From NCBI RefSeq assembly GCF_000264765.2, contig NZ_CP006664.1, forward strand, positions 3,756,350-3,820,349: DNA of 64,000 nt, given 5' to 3'. This stretch comes from Edwardsiella anguillarum ET080813. Lineage in GTDB: Bacteria > Pseudomonadota > Gammaproteobacteria > Enterobacterales > Enterobacteriaceae. The notes beneath the pieces were generated by a model. It had not been told where the DNA came from. It saw only the letters and a program-made list of their open reading frames with translations, and did no database searches. Of this stretch, positions 9,176 through 18,060 are shown piece by piece. Both the position numbers and the translations under genes were made by a program. The first letter of the stretch is position 1, and every line of letters begins with the position of its first letter.

Positions 9176-10654
9176 TTACTGCGCGCCCGTGGGCGCTGAA
9201 TCCATACCGCCCAGCACGCCAAACAGGCCGGCAAACTGAGCCAGGGTCATCTGCTTACCGTTTAGGGTGACCTGTCCGTCGGCATAGCGTAGCTGGCTGA
9301 CGATCGCGTTATCCTGCTGCGTCGTGAGCTTAAACATCTGGCCCATGGCGGAGACGCCCTGCACCTGCTGTGCCGCCAGCTTTTGCGCCTCATCGGCCTG
9401 GTAGCCCTCGAGCTCGGCCGCATTGGCGGCGATTTGCGTCGCCATCGGCATGGAGAGGTTAAGGGAGACATCTAGCGTACGGACGGCCTGCAACAGCGGC
9501 GGCAGCGCGGCGGCGGCCTCGGTCTTGGCCGGTGCGCCCAGGGACAGGCTAAGGTCAAACTGACTGCTGCCGGCGCTGTTTTTCCAGGTGACCGGCTTGA
9601 GATCGATCCGGGGATTGCCGCTCAGCAGGGTGGGCAGGGCGGCATCCAGCATGCTGGTCAGCTGCTGCTGATAGGCGGCGCTGTCGCTGCTGTGGCCGCT
9701 GCTGAGCTGGCGGCTGATAAAGGCGTTGTATTCATCGGCAAACGTTTTCACGCCATGGCCATCGAACCCGTTCAGGTCCAGCGTCATGGCGCCGCCGCCG
9801 AAGGCTTTGCCATCGATCTGCAGCGCGCCCAGGCGATAGTCCACCCGGGCGTCCAGCGTACGCTCACCCTCTTTCAGGCTGGCGTTCATTGCCAGATCGT
9901 CCAGCGCGGCGCTCTCTTTGCCATCGACCGATAGGCTCAGATGCTTGGCGGCGATCTGCTGTTCACCGATATTCAGGCCGAACTTGCCCATCTTGCTGTG
10001 GGTGGTAAAGGTGGCGCCCGTCAGCGACAGGGTTTCACGCTGTCCACCGTTCGGGGCGTCGATGCTCAGGCTCTTGGCCTCCGCCGCCAGATCCATTCGG
10101 CTGAGATCGCGGGCGACATCGGCCTTAATCTGCGCCCCACCAAAGTCGATTTTATTCTCGCCCGCCAGCAGAGAGAGCGGCAGCAGGGTTATTTCGGAGC
10201 GGTTATCTCCGCTATAGGCGATCCGGGTATAGGCATCGAGCGGCGACTGCCCTTTATTGGCTGTAAACAGCGGGGCGACCAGCGGTGTGTTGGCCAGCTC
10301 ACTGTGCACCACGGCCATGCTGGGCTCCAGGGAGAAGTGGGTCAGCGGGAAGGGGCCATGGCTGATGGTTTCATTCAGCGCCAGCTGCTGGCCCGGCTTC
10401 AGCAGTGCATCCTGTTTGGCGGCGGGATCGGCCTGGATAATGTAGCGAACCCGGCTGGAGAAAACGCCGCGTTGGTAATCCTGGTAGCTGATCTTCAGGC
10501 CGGCCTGAGGCAGGCGCTGAGTGAGGCTTTCGTTAAGGCGGGCAACCTCACCGTCCATACGCTGCTCAATAAGCTTACCGGTATACCACGATGCGCCGCT
10601 CCAGGCTGCGCCCAACACCACGATGACCGCAACGGCGACGGCTGATTTTTTCAT
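9176..10654 (-). CDS. ydgA: YdgA, DUF945 family cell-envelope protein
   Basis: 492 residues, close to the roughly 500 of E. coli YdgA. An N-terminal hydrophobic anchor or signal (MKKSAVAVAVIVVLGAAW) is followed by a long soluble DUF945 region that is probably periplasmic. No catalytic motif is evident and the role is unclear. It lies between manA and add, is transcribed alone, and has terminators on both sides. Its position next to manA matches E. coli. Confidence 0.87.
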   Translation of the reverse strand: MKKSAVAVAVIVVLGAAWSGASWYTGKLIEQRMDGEVARLNESLTQRLPQAGLKISYQDYQRGVFSSRVRYIIQADPAAKQDALLKPGQQLALNETISHGPFPLTHFSLEPSMAVVHSELANTPLVAPLFTANKGQSPLDAYTRIAYSGDNRSEITLLPLSLLAGENKIDFGGAQIKADVARDLSRMDLAAEAKSLSIDAPNGGQRETLSLTGATFTTHSKMGKFGLNIGEQQIAAKHLSLSVDGKESAALDDLAMNASLKEGERTLDARVDYRLGALQIDGKAFGGGAMTLDLNGFDGHGVKTFADEYNAFISRQLSSGHSSDSAAYQQQLTSMLDAALPTLLSGNPRIDLKPVTWKNSAGSSQFDLSLSLGAPAKTEAAAALPPLLQAVRTLDVSLNLSMPMATQIAANAAELEGYQADEAQKLAAQQVQGVSAMGQMFKLTTQQDNAIVSQLRYADGQVTLNGKQMTLAQFAGLFGVLGGMDSAPTGAQ

Positions 10655-10714
10655 ACTCTGTCCTTCTGTAGCCAGAATCGGGCACCGGCTTCAAGCGCAT
10701 CGGTGCCGGAAGGT

Positions 10715-10738
10715 AAAAAACGCCCGCAGGCGTTTTTA
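10715..10738 (-). terminator. Rho-independent terminator after manA
   Basis: A short stem (ACGCC/GGCGT) is flanked by A-run and T-run on either side, so it could work in both directions. It lies between manA and the ydgA promoter. Confidence 0.8.
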
Positions 10739-10782
10739 TTGTGGCGGCAAGGGGGTGTAATTGGCAAATAATTCGTTGAAAA

Positions 10783-11961
10783 TTAATCTAACTGATTAAA
10801 CACGCGCGCCAGCTCGCCGTGACCGGTCACCGAAACCTGGCGGTCGGCGGCGCTGAGATAGCAGGACTCGCCGGCGTGCAGGATCAGCGTCTGTGCCCCC
10901 TGCTGCAGCCGGGCCTCTCCACGGATACAGAACAGCACAGCGGCGCTCTCCTGATGCAGCGGCTGCGGCTGTGCGCTCAGGGTATGGACCGCGAAGGAAA
11001 AATCGGCGACCGGCACCGGAAAACGGGTCTCTGCGCCGGCGGTGCTCGGCGCCGTCAGCAGCGTCTCGAGCGGTTTGGCGACGAAGCGGACGTTCTCCAG
11101 CAGCTCGGCGACGTCGATATATTTCGGGGTCAGGCCGGCGCGCAGTACGTTATCCGAATTGGCCATGACCTCCAGGCCGACGCCGTGCAGATAGGCGTGA
11201 GGGGTTTCGGCATCCAGGAACATGGCCTGGCCCGGTGCCAGCTCGATCACATTCAGCAGCAGCGGGGAGAACAGGCCGCTGTCATCCGGGTAAATAGGGA
11301 TAATGGTATGCAGGGTGTCCCAGACCGCACCTTGCTGGTGGGCCATCTCCTCGCGCAGGCGGCGCAGCGCATGGGCTTTTTCCTCGCCCTGCATATTGAG
11401 CAGATTGGCAAACAGGGTCCGCAGCGTGTCGGTGGTCGGGTGCGCGATAAAACCGGCGATATCCGGGTGGGCATCGGCCAGCGGCTGCAGCAAGGCGGCT
11501 ATCCGATCGAATTCGCGAAAGCCGTTCATTGCCGCAAAGGGGGTCAGCGCATATACCAGCTCCGGCTTATGGTTGGCATCCTTGTAGTTACGGTTAGGGG
11601 CATTTCGCGCGATGCCGGCGGCCTCCTCACGCGCAAAGCCGGCCTCGGCGGCGCGTTTGTTGGGATGTACCTGAATGGAGAGCGGCTGGGCGGCGCATAG
11701 CACCTTGAACAGAAACGGCAGCTCGCCAAAGCGATGAGCGACGGCATCGCCCAGCTGGGCGCGTGGATCGGCGGCGATTTGATCGCGCAGGCTGAGCTCG
11801 GCGCCGTGCGCATCCTGCACCCGAGAGCTGTTCAACGGGTGGGCCCCCATCCACAGTTCGGCCATCGGCTGGTCATCCGGGTTAGCGATGTCATAGAGGT
11901 TACTCAGCGCGTCGTGGCTGCCCCAGGCATAGTGCTGTATGGCATTGATCATCTTTTGCAT
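10783..11961 (-). CDS. manA: Mannose-6-phosphate isomerase
   Basis: Interconverts mannose-6-P and fructose-6-P, for mannose use and for supply of GDP-mannose and GDP-fucose precursors. 392 residues. The E. coli-like start MQKMINAIQHYAWGS fixes the ATG at 11961. Zinc-site motifs are visible (PLSIQVHPNK, KDANHKPELVYAL, AETPHAYLHG), and the C-terminal cupin is complete (GHGELARVFNQLD). In E. coli manA is next to fumA-fumC; here fumA is absent and fumC is broken. Confidence 0.96.
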   Translation of the reverse strand: MQKMINAIQHYAWGSHDALSNLYDIANPDDQPMAELWMGAHPLNSSRVQDAHGAELSLRDQIAADPRAQLGDAVAHRFGELPFLFKVLCAAQPLSIQVHPNKRAAEAGFAREEAAGIARNAPNRNYKDANHKPELVYALTPFAAMNGFREFDRIAALLQPLADAHPDIAGFIAHPTTDTLRTLFANLLNMQGEEKAHALRRLREEMAHQQGAVWDTLHTIIPIYPDDSGLFSPLLLNVIELAPGQAMFLDAETPHAYLHGVGLEVMANSDNVLRAGLTPKYIDVAELLENVRFVAKPLETLLTAPSTAGAETRFPVPVADFSFAVHTLSAQPQPLHQESAAVLFCIRGEARLQQGAQTLILHAGESCYLSAADRQVSVTGHGELARVFNQLD

Positions 11962-12156
11962 CTGTCGGTTCCGCGAGTCAGTGAAACGTGAATTTTCTTC
12001 AGTAAACAGGAACAGCCCCCGCCTCGGCAAGGGGATTGATCATCTAAATGACGAAGGCATCCTCAATGAGGCCATTGGCAAGGCAGTATACTGAAAAAGA
12101 GGCGGTTAATTTCTCACCGCGCGGGCGATGGGCCAACGGAGAACCGAGGAGAGACG

Positions 12157-13540
12157 ATGACGGCGATGCGTATAGAGAGAGACGCGATGGGACAGGTGAG
12201 GTGCCTCAGGATCGTATGTGGGGCGCCCAGATGCAGCGCTCTCTGGCGCATTTTCGTATCTCGGTAGAAAAGATGCCGCCGGCGCTGATTACGGCGCTGG
12301 CGCTGGTCAAACTGTGTGCTGCGCGAGTAAACCGAGAGGCCGGGCGCCCGCTATTATACTGGCGGCGCAGGAGGTTATCGACGGTCAGCGTGCCGGGGAG
12401 TTGCCGCTGTCGGTCTGGCAGACGGGCTCCGGCACGCAGACCAATATGAATATGAACGAAGTGCTGGCGAACCGCGCCAGTGAGCTGCTGGGGGGCGTCC
12501 GCGGCGAGCAGCGCTTGGTGCATCCCAACGATGACGTCAATAGCACCCAAAGCTCCAACGATGTGTTTCCAACGGCGATGCACGTGGCGGCGGTGTTGGG
12601 CATTGAGCGCGATCTGCTGCCGCGGATCGCCCAACTGAGCGATACCCTGCGGCATAAGGCGCAGTGCTTCGCCTCCATTGTGAAGATTGGGCGCACCCAT
12701 CTGCAGGATGCCACGCCGCTGACGCTGGAGCAGGAGATCTCCGGCTGGGTGGCGGTGCTGGAGCACAGTGGGCAGCATATCCGCCACGCGCTACCGCACC
12801 TGTACGAGCTGGCGCTGGGGGGAACGGCGCTCGGAACCGGACTGAATACGCCGCCGGGCTTTGCCCTGCGTGTCGCCGCCGAGATCGCTGACCAGCGCGG
12901 TCTGCCATTTGTCAGCGCTCCTAATAAGTTCAAGGCGCTGGCGACCTGTGATGCCTTGGTGCAAGGGCACGGCGCGCTGAAGGGGCTGGCCTGCTCCCTG
13001 ATGAAGATCGCTAACGATGTGCGCTGGCTGGCCTCTGGCCCCCGCTGTGGGATAGGGGAGCTGGGGCTGCCGGAGAATGAGCCGGGCAGCTCCATCATGC
13101 TCAGTAAGGTCAACCCGACGCAGTGTGAGGCGCTGACCATGGTGTGTGCGCAGGTGCTGGGGAATGATACCGCCGTGAATATCGGTGGCGCCTCCGGTAA
13201 CTTTGAGCTGAACGTCTTTCGCCCGCTGGTGATCCGCAATGTCTTACAGTCCCTGCGCCTGTTGGCCGATGGCATGGAGAGCTTCAACCAGCACTGTGTG
13301 CAGGGGCTGATGCCGAACCGGGAGTGTATCGATGAGCTGCTGCAGCGTTCTCTGATGCTGGTGACGGCGCTGGCCCCGCACATCGGCTACGATCGGGCGG
13401 CCGAGATCGCCAAGAAGGCGCACCGAGAGGGGACGACGCTACGGGCGGCGGCGCTAGCGCTCGGCTATGTCAGCGCGCAGGCGTTTGACCAGTGGGTTCA
13501 ACCCGCGCAGATGGTGGGTAATCCGGCGTGGGGCGATTGA
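12157..13540 (+). pseudogene. fumC: Class II fumarase, frameshifted
   Basis: The coding trace runs in three frames. It starts at the ATG at 12157 (MTAMRIERDAMGQV), moves frame near 12197-12202 to [19 protein letters not shown], and moves again near 12335 into the long frame starting [15 protein letters not shown]. The second lesion also removes about five codons relative to E. coli FumC. Later sequence keeps [13 protein letters not shown], but the catalytic loop reads [11 protein letters not shown] instead of the near-invariant GSSIMPGKVNP, which fits drift after inactivation. An internal start would give a 440-residue product lacking the N-terminal substrate region. Sequencing error could explain the first shift but not the codon loss. 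Confidence 0.82.
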
Positions 13541-13555
13541 TCTGTGACAACGTCA

Positions 13556-14485
13556 CTACTCATCGACCTCACGGTACAGATGCAGCCGGGGGATCACCGG
13601 AATCAGCTTCTTGGCCCGCGGGCGATGGCGCAGCGCGATGTTGTCGGCGTCGTAGTCGGCCAGCGTGCCGATGCGCGGCGCCAGCTCAGCAGACTCGCAC
13701 AGCGCGATCAGCGGCATGCTGCAGGGGTGCTGTACCTGACGCTGGATAGCGCTGTACCACACGCGGGCAATCGGCTGAACCTTGACCGGGCGGCGAATTT
13801 TGAGTTTGACATCCCCGGGCAGCGCCAGCAGGGTATCCCGTTCCTGCAGAATGCGCTGCGTCCACTGTTCACGGGTGTAGGGGGCAACGGCGCGTCCGGC
13901 GCGCAGGCTTTTATCCAGGCGCGTCAGTACCTCGGCGCGGCTGAGATTATTGATCACCTGCTTGTTTGCCCAGCCGAAGCCGACGCTGCTGGGATCGTCT
14001 AGTAGCGTCAGAGTGCGGTAGGCGCTGAGGGTCAGCAGCCCTTTGAGCTGGCGGTGGACAAAGTCAAAGCGCTGCTCCGGAGGCAGTCCGGTCTCCACGG
14101 CGATGATCTGCTCCAGCTGTTGTTTGTGGCGGTTGACTCTCTCGATCGCGTCGCGCAGCGCGCTGCGCTGCCGGGGCGTGGCCTGGTAGCACAGCACGCC
14201 GGGCAGGCGTACCGCGGCCTTGCTGCTGACATGCTGGCTGTGGTGGTGAAGGAAGAGGCGGCGAAAGTGACGGCGTCCGGCGTCAAAAGCCTCCCCGGCG
14301 GCACAGGGGAGGACGGCGATGCGGCGGATCTCCTCATGCTCTTTGCCTTTTTCTATCTCCGGTAGCGCAAATATCTGCGCCTGCAGCGGGGTGAGGGCAG
14401 CCAGCTGGTGGTCGACGTGCGCTAGCGTCTCCTCCAGTTGACGGAAGCAGAGATGAAGTCGTTCGATAACGCTGCTGGTGGTCAT
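13556..14485 (-). CDS. tus: Tus, replication terminus site-binding protein
   Basis: 309 residues, exactly the E. coli length. Tus binds Ter sites as a monomer and stops the replicative helicase from one side. Family landmarks include LPGVLCYQA, DPSSVGFGWANKQVI, VKLKIRRPVKVQPIARVWYS and the C-terminal LIPVIPRLHLYREVDE. It is convergent with fumC, as in the E. coli neighbourhood. A Ter site lies 19 bases before its start codon, so Tus should repress its own transcription. Confidence 0.96.
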   Translation of the reverse strand: MTTSSVIERLHLCFRQLEETLAHVDHQLAALTPLQAQIFALPEIEKGKEHEEIRRIAVLPCAAGEAFDAGRRHFRRLFLHHHSQHVSSKAAVRLPGVLCYQATPRQRSALRDAIERVNRHKQQLEQIIAVETGLPPEQRFDFVHRQLKGLLTLSAYRTLTLLDDPSSVGFGWANKQVINNLSRAEVLTRLDKSLRAGRAVAPYTREQWTQRILQERDTLLALPGDVKLKIRRPVKVQPIARVWYSAIQRQVQHPCSMPLIALCESAELAPRIGTLADYDADNIALRHRPRAKKLIPVIPRLHLYREVDE

Positions 14486-14503
14486 TGAGGATAGATGTCT
14501 TTA

Positions 14504-14518
14504 TTAGTTACAACATAC
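14504..14518 (-). other. Ter replication-arrest site (TerB-like, at the tus promoter)
   Basis: The minus strand reads GTATGTTGTAACTAA, identical to the core of E. coli TerB. With the conserved G at its 5' end as the blocking face, it should stop forks moving leftwards in this window and let rightward forks pass. Its position just before tus matches E. coli, where it also serves as the autoregulatory operator. Confidence 0.92.
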
Positions 14519-14841
14519 ATTTGATGATGACACACTGCGCTGTCTGCAGCAACGCATTTTACCCCTACCATCCCGCGGATAGCGGGAGTCCAGCAGGATT
14601 GATGTCCATCGATGGAGGGGGGCCCCGGCGGCGATAGCATCCTCAGGATGGCAGGGGTGGACGCTTGGAACGCGAGAGGTATCCTACGCTAAGGCGGTTT
14701 CTCAGCCCGGACCGCGTTGGGCGCGCAGCGGATGTTCTGGTTACTGCCCATATCACATGGAGCCGTCAGCGCATCCCCCTGGATACTCGCTGAGTCGTAA
14801 TATACATTGAGGATTCATTCCAGCGGATTAAGGATGCCGGC
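14519..14841. other. Intergenic region between tus and the VOC gene
   Basis: About 320 bases between divergent genes. A ribosome-binding sequence (AAGGA) precedes 14842. I see no open frame of note, no RNA gene and no clear repeat beyond a weak CCCGC/GCGGG stem near 14573-14586. Confidence 0.5.
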
Positions 14842-15279
14842 ATGGCGCAGAATTTACCGGAAATTGACGTGTTGTTTGTCGCGGGGTTTGGGCCCATTGC
14901 GCAGGATACTGAATCCAGCACCGCGTTTTATGTGCGGATACTCGGTCTGCCGCTTAAACCCATGGAGGGTAACTGCGATTACCTGCTGTCGGAAGAGGGC
15001 CTGCTGAAAGGGGTTAAACATTTTGCCGTCTGGCCACTGTCACAGGCTGCAACCTCATGCTTTGGCGTTGGGTTGTGGCCAACGGAACACCCGATCCCTC
15101 AGGGATGGATTGAATATGAGGTACAGGATCTCGATTCTGCTACCCGGATATTGGTAGAGAAGGGCTATAGCCTGTTTGTGGCTAACCGCATAGAGCCGTG
15201 GGGACAAACTGTCACGCGTCTGCTCAGCCCCGAAGGGTTGCTCACCGGGCTTACGATGACCCCTTGGCTTCGTGGGTAA
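14842..15279 (+). CDS. VOC (glyoxalase/bleomycin-resistance) superfamily protein
   Basis: 145 residues with the vicinal-oxygen-chelate pattern: an N-terminal strand, then ESSTAFYVRILGLPLKPM, and near the C-terminus TRLLSPEGLLTGLTMTPWL. It probably binds a metal or small molecule; whether it is an enzyme or an antibiotic-binding protein cannot be told from sequence. It sits alone between tus and ynfM. About 280 bases follow (15280-15563) with no supported feature. Confidence 0.72.
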   Translation: MAQNLPEIDVLFVAGFGPIAQDTESSTAFYVRILGLPLKPMEGNCDYLLSEEGLLKGVKHFAVWPLSQAATSCFGVGLWPTEHPIPQGWIEYEVQDLDSATRILVEKGYSLFVANRIEPWGQTVTRLLSPEGLLTGLTMTPWLRG

Positions 15280-15563
15280 ACCGTGTTCGTTTCTGGCACT
15301 GAGCGGATAGCCAACCCGAATGTCTGACATTCAAGAGGATGACGTTCCCGCCAATAGGCTAAAAGGGGGAATTAAATTCCGGTGCAATGGCACCGAGACT
15401 CCCCGAGCGCCAATATGAGCAGTCGTCGTCAGCGGCCGTTTTTCATTCCGCGCGGGAGGAGGGCCAAACCGCACTCCGGCTGCTTTGGCCCCCGCAATAC
15501 CTGGGCCGGGATCGTTCGTACGCTCGCCGAGCGGCGGGCCGCCCGGCAAGGACGCGATGGACG

Positions 15564-16841
15564 CTATGATAGCGGGGTGGCTTCAGGGAGACGCTGTAGA
15601 CGACGCCCCAGCAGCCAGGCGAGCAGCAGCATGGCGACCAGGAAGACGACGATACCGTTCCAGCCATGGCTGTGCCAGAACACGCCGCCTAGCGTACCGG
15701 CGACGCTGGATCCGACGTAGTAGCTGAACAAATAGAGTGAGGAGGCCTGGCCTTTGGCCCGGCGCGCCCGGCGGCCGATCCAGCTGCTGGCCACGGAATG
15801 GGCGGCGAAGAAGCCGGTGGTAAACAGCACCATGCCAATAAACACCAGCCACAGCGCGGAGAAGGCGGTGATCAGCAGTCCCAGCAGCATGATGATTATC
15901 GCGACGCTCAGCACCGGGCCACGGCCAAAGCGGGCGGTCATCGCCCCGGCCTTGGGCGAGCTGTAGGTGCCGCTGATATAGACCAGTGATAGCACGCCGA
16001 CGATAGCCTGGCTGAGGTCATAGGGGGAGGCCAGCAGGCGGTAGCCAATGTAGTTAAACAGCGTGACAAAGCTGCCCATCAGCAGGAAGCCTTCGGCGAA
16101 CAGCAGCGGAAGCCCCCGATCGTGGCAGTGCAGGCGCAGATTGAGCAGCAGGTTGCGCGGGCGCAGGGAGGTCGGGCGAAAATGGCGCGAGGGCGGCAGG
16201 ATTTTCCAGAACATCAGCGCGCCGCACAGCGCAAATAGCCCGATGACGGCCAGGGTGGCCCGCCAGGAGAAGTAATCCGTCAGGACGCCGCTGATCAGGC
16301 GGCCGCTCATGCCGCCGATCGAGTTTCCGCTGATGTACAGCCCCATGGAGAACGCGACTACCGAGGGATCCATCTCTTCGCTGAGATAGGTCATGGCCAC
16401 GGCAGCTACGCCGCTCAGGGCCAGCCCCACCAGGGCTCGCATCACCAGAATGGCATCCCAGCTGCTCATCAGGGCGCAGATCAGGGTGCAGACAGCCGCC
16501 AGCAGCAGCGCCGTGACCATGACATTCTTACGACCGATGGCATCGGAGAGCGGGCCGGTAAACAGCAGTCCGATGGCCAGCATACCGGTGGAAACCGATA
16601 GCGATAGGCTGCTGGTCGCCGGAGTAATGGCGAAATCCTGCGATAGCACCGGTAGAATGGGCTGTACGCAGTACAGCAGGGCAAAAGTGGCCAGCCCCGC
16701 GGAAAACAGGGCCAGCGTGACCCGCTTGAAATCGGGGCGGTCGCGGGTGATAAAAGGGGGTTTACCATTAAGGTCATCGCTGATGGCGGTGGATGCCGGA
16801 GAGACGGTATCCGGCGCGGCTTCAGCCGGGGAGGTATTCAC
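15564..16841 (-). CDS. ynfM: YnfM-like MFS inner-membrane transporter
   Basis: 425 residues with about twelve hydrophobic segments preceded by a roughly 40-residue hydrophilic N-terminus. MFS motif A-like sequence is present (GPLSDAIGRKNVM). The start is GTG at 16841, supported by an AAGGA seven to eight bases upstream. It is divergent from a LysR gene, the same arrangement as ynfM/ynfL in E. coli. Export of an unknown substrate under control of the divergent regulator is likely. Confidence 0.85.
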   Translation of the reverse strand: MNTSPAEAAPDTVSPASTAISDDLNGKPPFITRDRPDFKRVTLALFSAGLATFALLYCVQPILPVLSQDFAITPATSSLSLSVSTGMLAIGLLFTGPLSDAIGRKNVMVTALLLAAVCTLICALMSSWDAILVMRALVGLALSGVAAVAMTYLSEEMDPSVVAFSMGLYISGNSIGGMSGRLISGVLTDYFSWRATLAVIGLFALCGALMFWKILPPSRHFRPTSLRPRNLLLNLRLHCHDRGLPLLFAEGFLLMGSFVTLFNYIGYRLLASPYDLSQAIVGVLSLVYISGTYSSPKAGAMTARFGRGPVLSVAIIIMLLGLLITAFSALWLVFIGMVLFTTGFFAAHSVASSWIGRRARRAKGQASSLYLFSYYVGSSVAGTLGGVFWHSHGWNGIVVFLVAMLLLAWLLGRRLQRLPEATPLS

Positions 16842-17003
16842 ACAATATCCTTATACGGGACAAACAGAGAGTCAGCCTAGGCCACATCACGATCTGCGAT
16901 ATCGACGCGAAACCAGGCTGCAGGACAGCGAGCATAGAATTACGCCTGTTGAATGTCTAATATATTAATAAGAACCAATAATATATTTAAAGTATCAATG
17001 GCC

Positions 17004-17945
17004 ATGCGCATCGAAATTCGTCATCTTAAGTACTTTATCGCCGTCGCCGAGGAGCGACATTTCAACCGGGCGGCGGAGCGGCTGAATATCTCGCAGCCGC
17101 CGCTGAGCCAGCAGATCCAGGCGCTGGAGCGCGAACTGGGCGCCTGTTTGCTGATGCGCACCAACCGCAGCGTCAGCCTGACGCAGGCGGGGAGCCTTTT
17201 TCTAAAAGAGTGCTATGCGATCGTCAGTCAGCTGGAGCAGGCGGCCGAAAAGGCGGCCCGGGCCCATCGGGGGGAGACCGGGGATCTAACCATTGGCTTT
17301 ACCTCATCGGTTCCCTTTATTCCCCGGGTGGCACACAGCCTGTTCTCCTATCGCCAGCGCTATCCGCAGGTACATCTGCAGATGCGCGAGCTAAATACCA
17401 AGCAGCAGATCGAACCGTTGGTTGATGGCAAGCTGGACATCGGCATATTGCGCAATACGCTGCTGCCCGGCGTGCTGACGCACCGGGTGCTGCAGCGTGA
17501 GCCGCTGGTTGCGGTTTTGCATCGTCACCATCCCTTGGCGCTGCGGGGGCAGGCGCTGAGGTTCAGCGACCTGGCCGACCAACCCTTTGTCTTTTTTTCC
17601 CGCGGTGATGGTACGGCGCTATACGATGAGCTGCTGTCGCTGCTGAAGAGGGCCGGCATTGTGCCGTATATTACGCAGGAGGTCGGTGAGGCGATGACGA
17701 TCGTCGGGCTGATCTCGGCGGGCCTGGGCATCTCTATTCTGCCTGCGTCCTATACTCGTATTCAGGTGGACGGTGTGTGTTATCGCGCATTGGATGAGCC
17801 CGACGCCTATACCGAGGTGTGGCTCGCCTACCACCGCCAGCGGCCGCTGAGCGCACAGGCCAATGCGCTGATCGCGCTGCTGACCGCGCCCCCCTCCGAC
17901 GTCATGGCGCCGCCATCGATGATGGAAAACGCGCCGAATGGGTAA
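17004..17945 (+). CDS. ynfL: YnfL-like LysR-family transcriptional regulator
   Basis: About 313 residues. The N-terminal winged helix-turn-helix reads EIRHLKYFIAVAEERHFNRAA then LNISQPPLSQQIQALE. The C-terminal periplasmic-binding-like sensor domain includes VGEAMTIVGLISAGLGISILPAS. I chose the ATG at 17004 by comparison with E. coli YnfL (MNIELRHLRYF); ATGs at 16998 and 16953 are also in frame. The divergent neighbour is the MFS gene ynfM, its probable target. Confidence 0.86.
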   Translation: MRIEIRHLKYFIAVAEERHFNRAAERLNISQPPLSQQIQALERELGACLLMRTNRSVSLTQAGSLFLKECYAIVSQLEQAAEKAARAHRGETGDLTIGFTSSVPFIPRVAHSLFSYRQRYPQVHLQMRELNTKQQIEPLVDGKLDIGILRNTLLPGVLTHRVLQREPLVAVLHRHHPLALRGQALRFSDLADQPFVFFSRGDGTALYDELLSLLKRAGIVPYITQEVGEAMTIVGLISAGLGISILPASYTRIQVDGVCYRALDEPDAYTEVWLAYHRQRPLSAQANALIALLTAPPSDVMAPPSMMENAPNG

Positions 17946-18060
17946 GTATTTGTGCACTTAATCACATAACTAATCAAATGGTTGACGCCTTTTTGTAAAA
18001 TCCCCGCCATACCCGGTAAGATTTATTTTGAAGCGCGAAAAATAACTGGGAGTAGCGGTA

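Noticed and set aside
12048-12449. A separate 133-residue protein before fumC
   Set aside because: Its middle part ([14 protein letters not shown]) is FumC in a shifted frame; it is a segment of the broken fumC, not its own gene.
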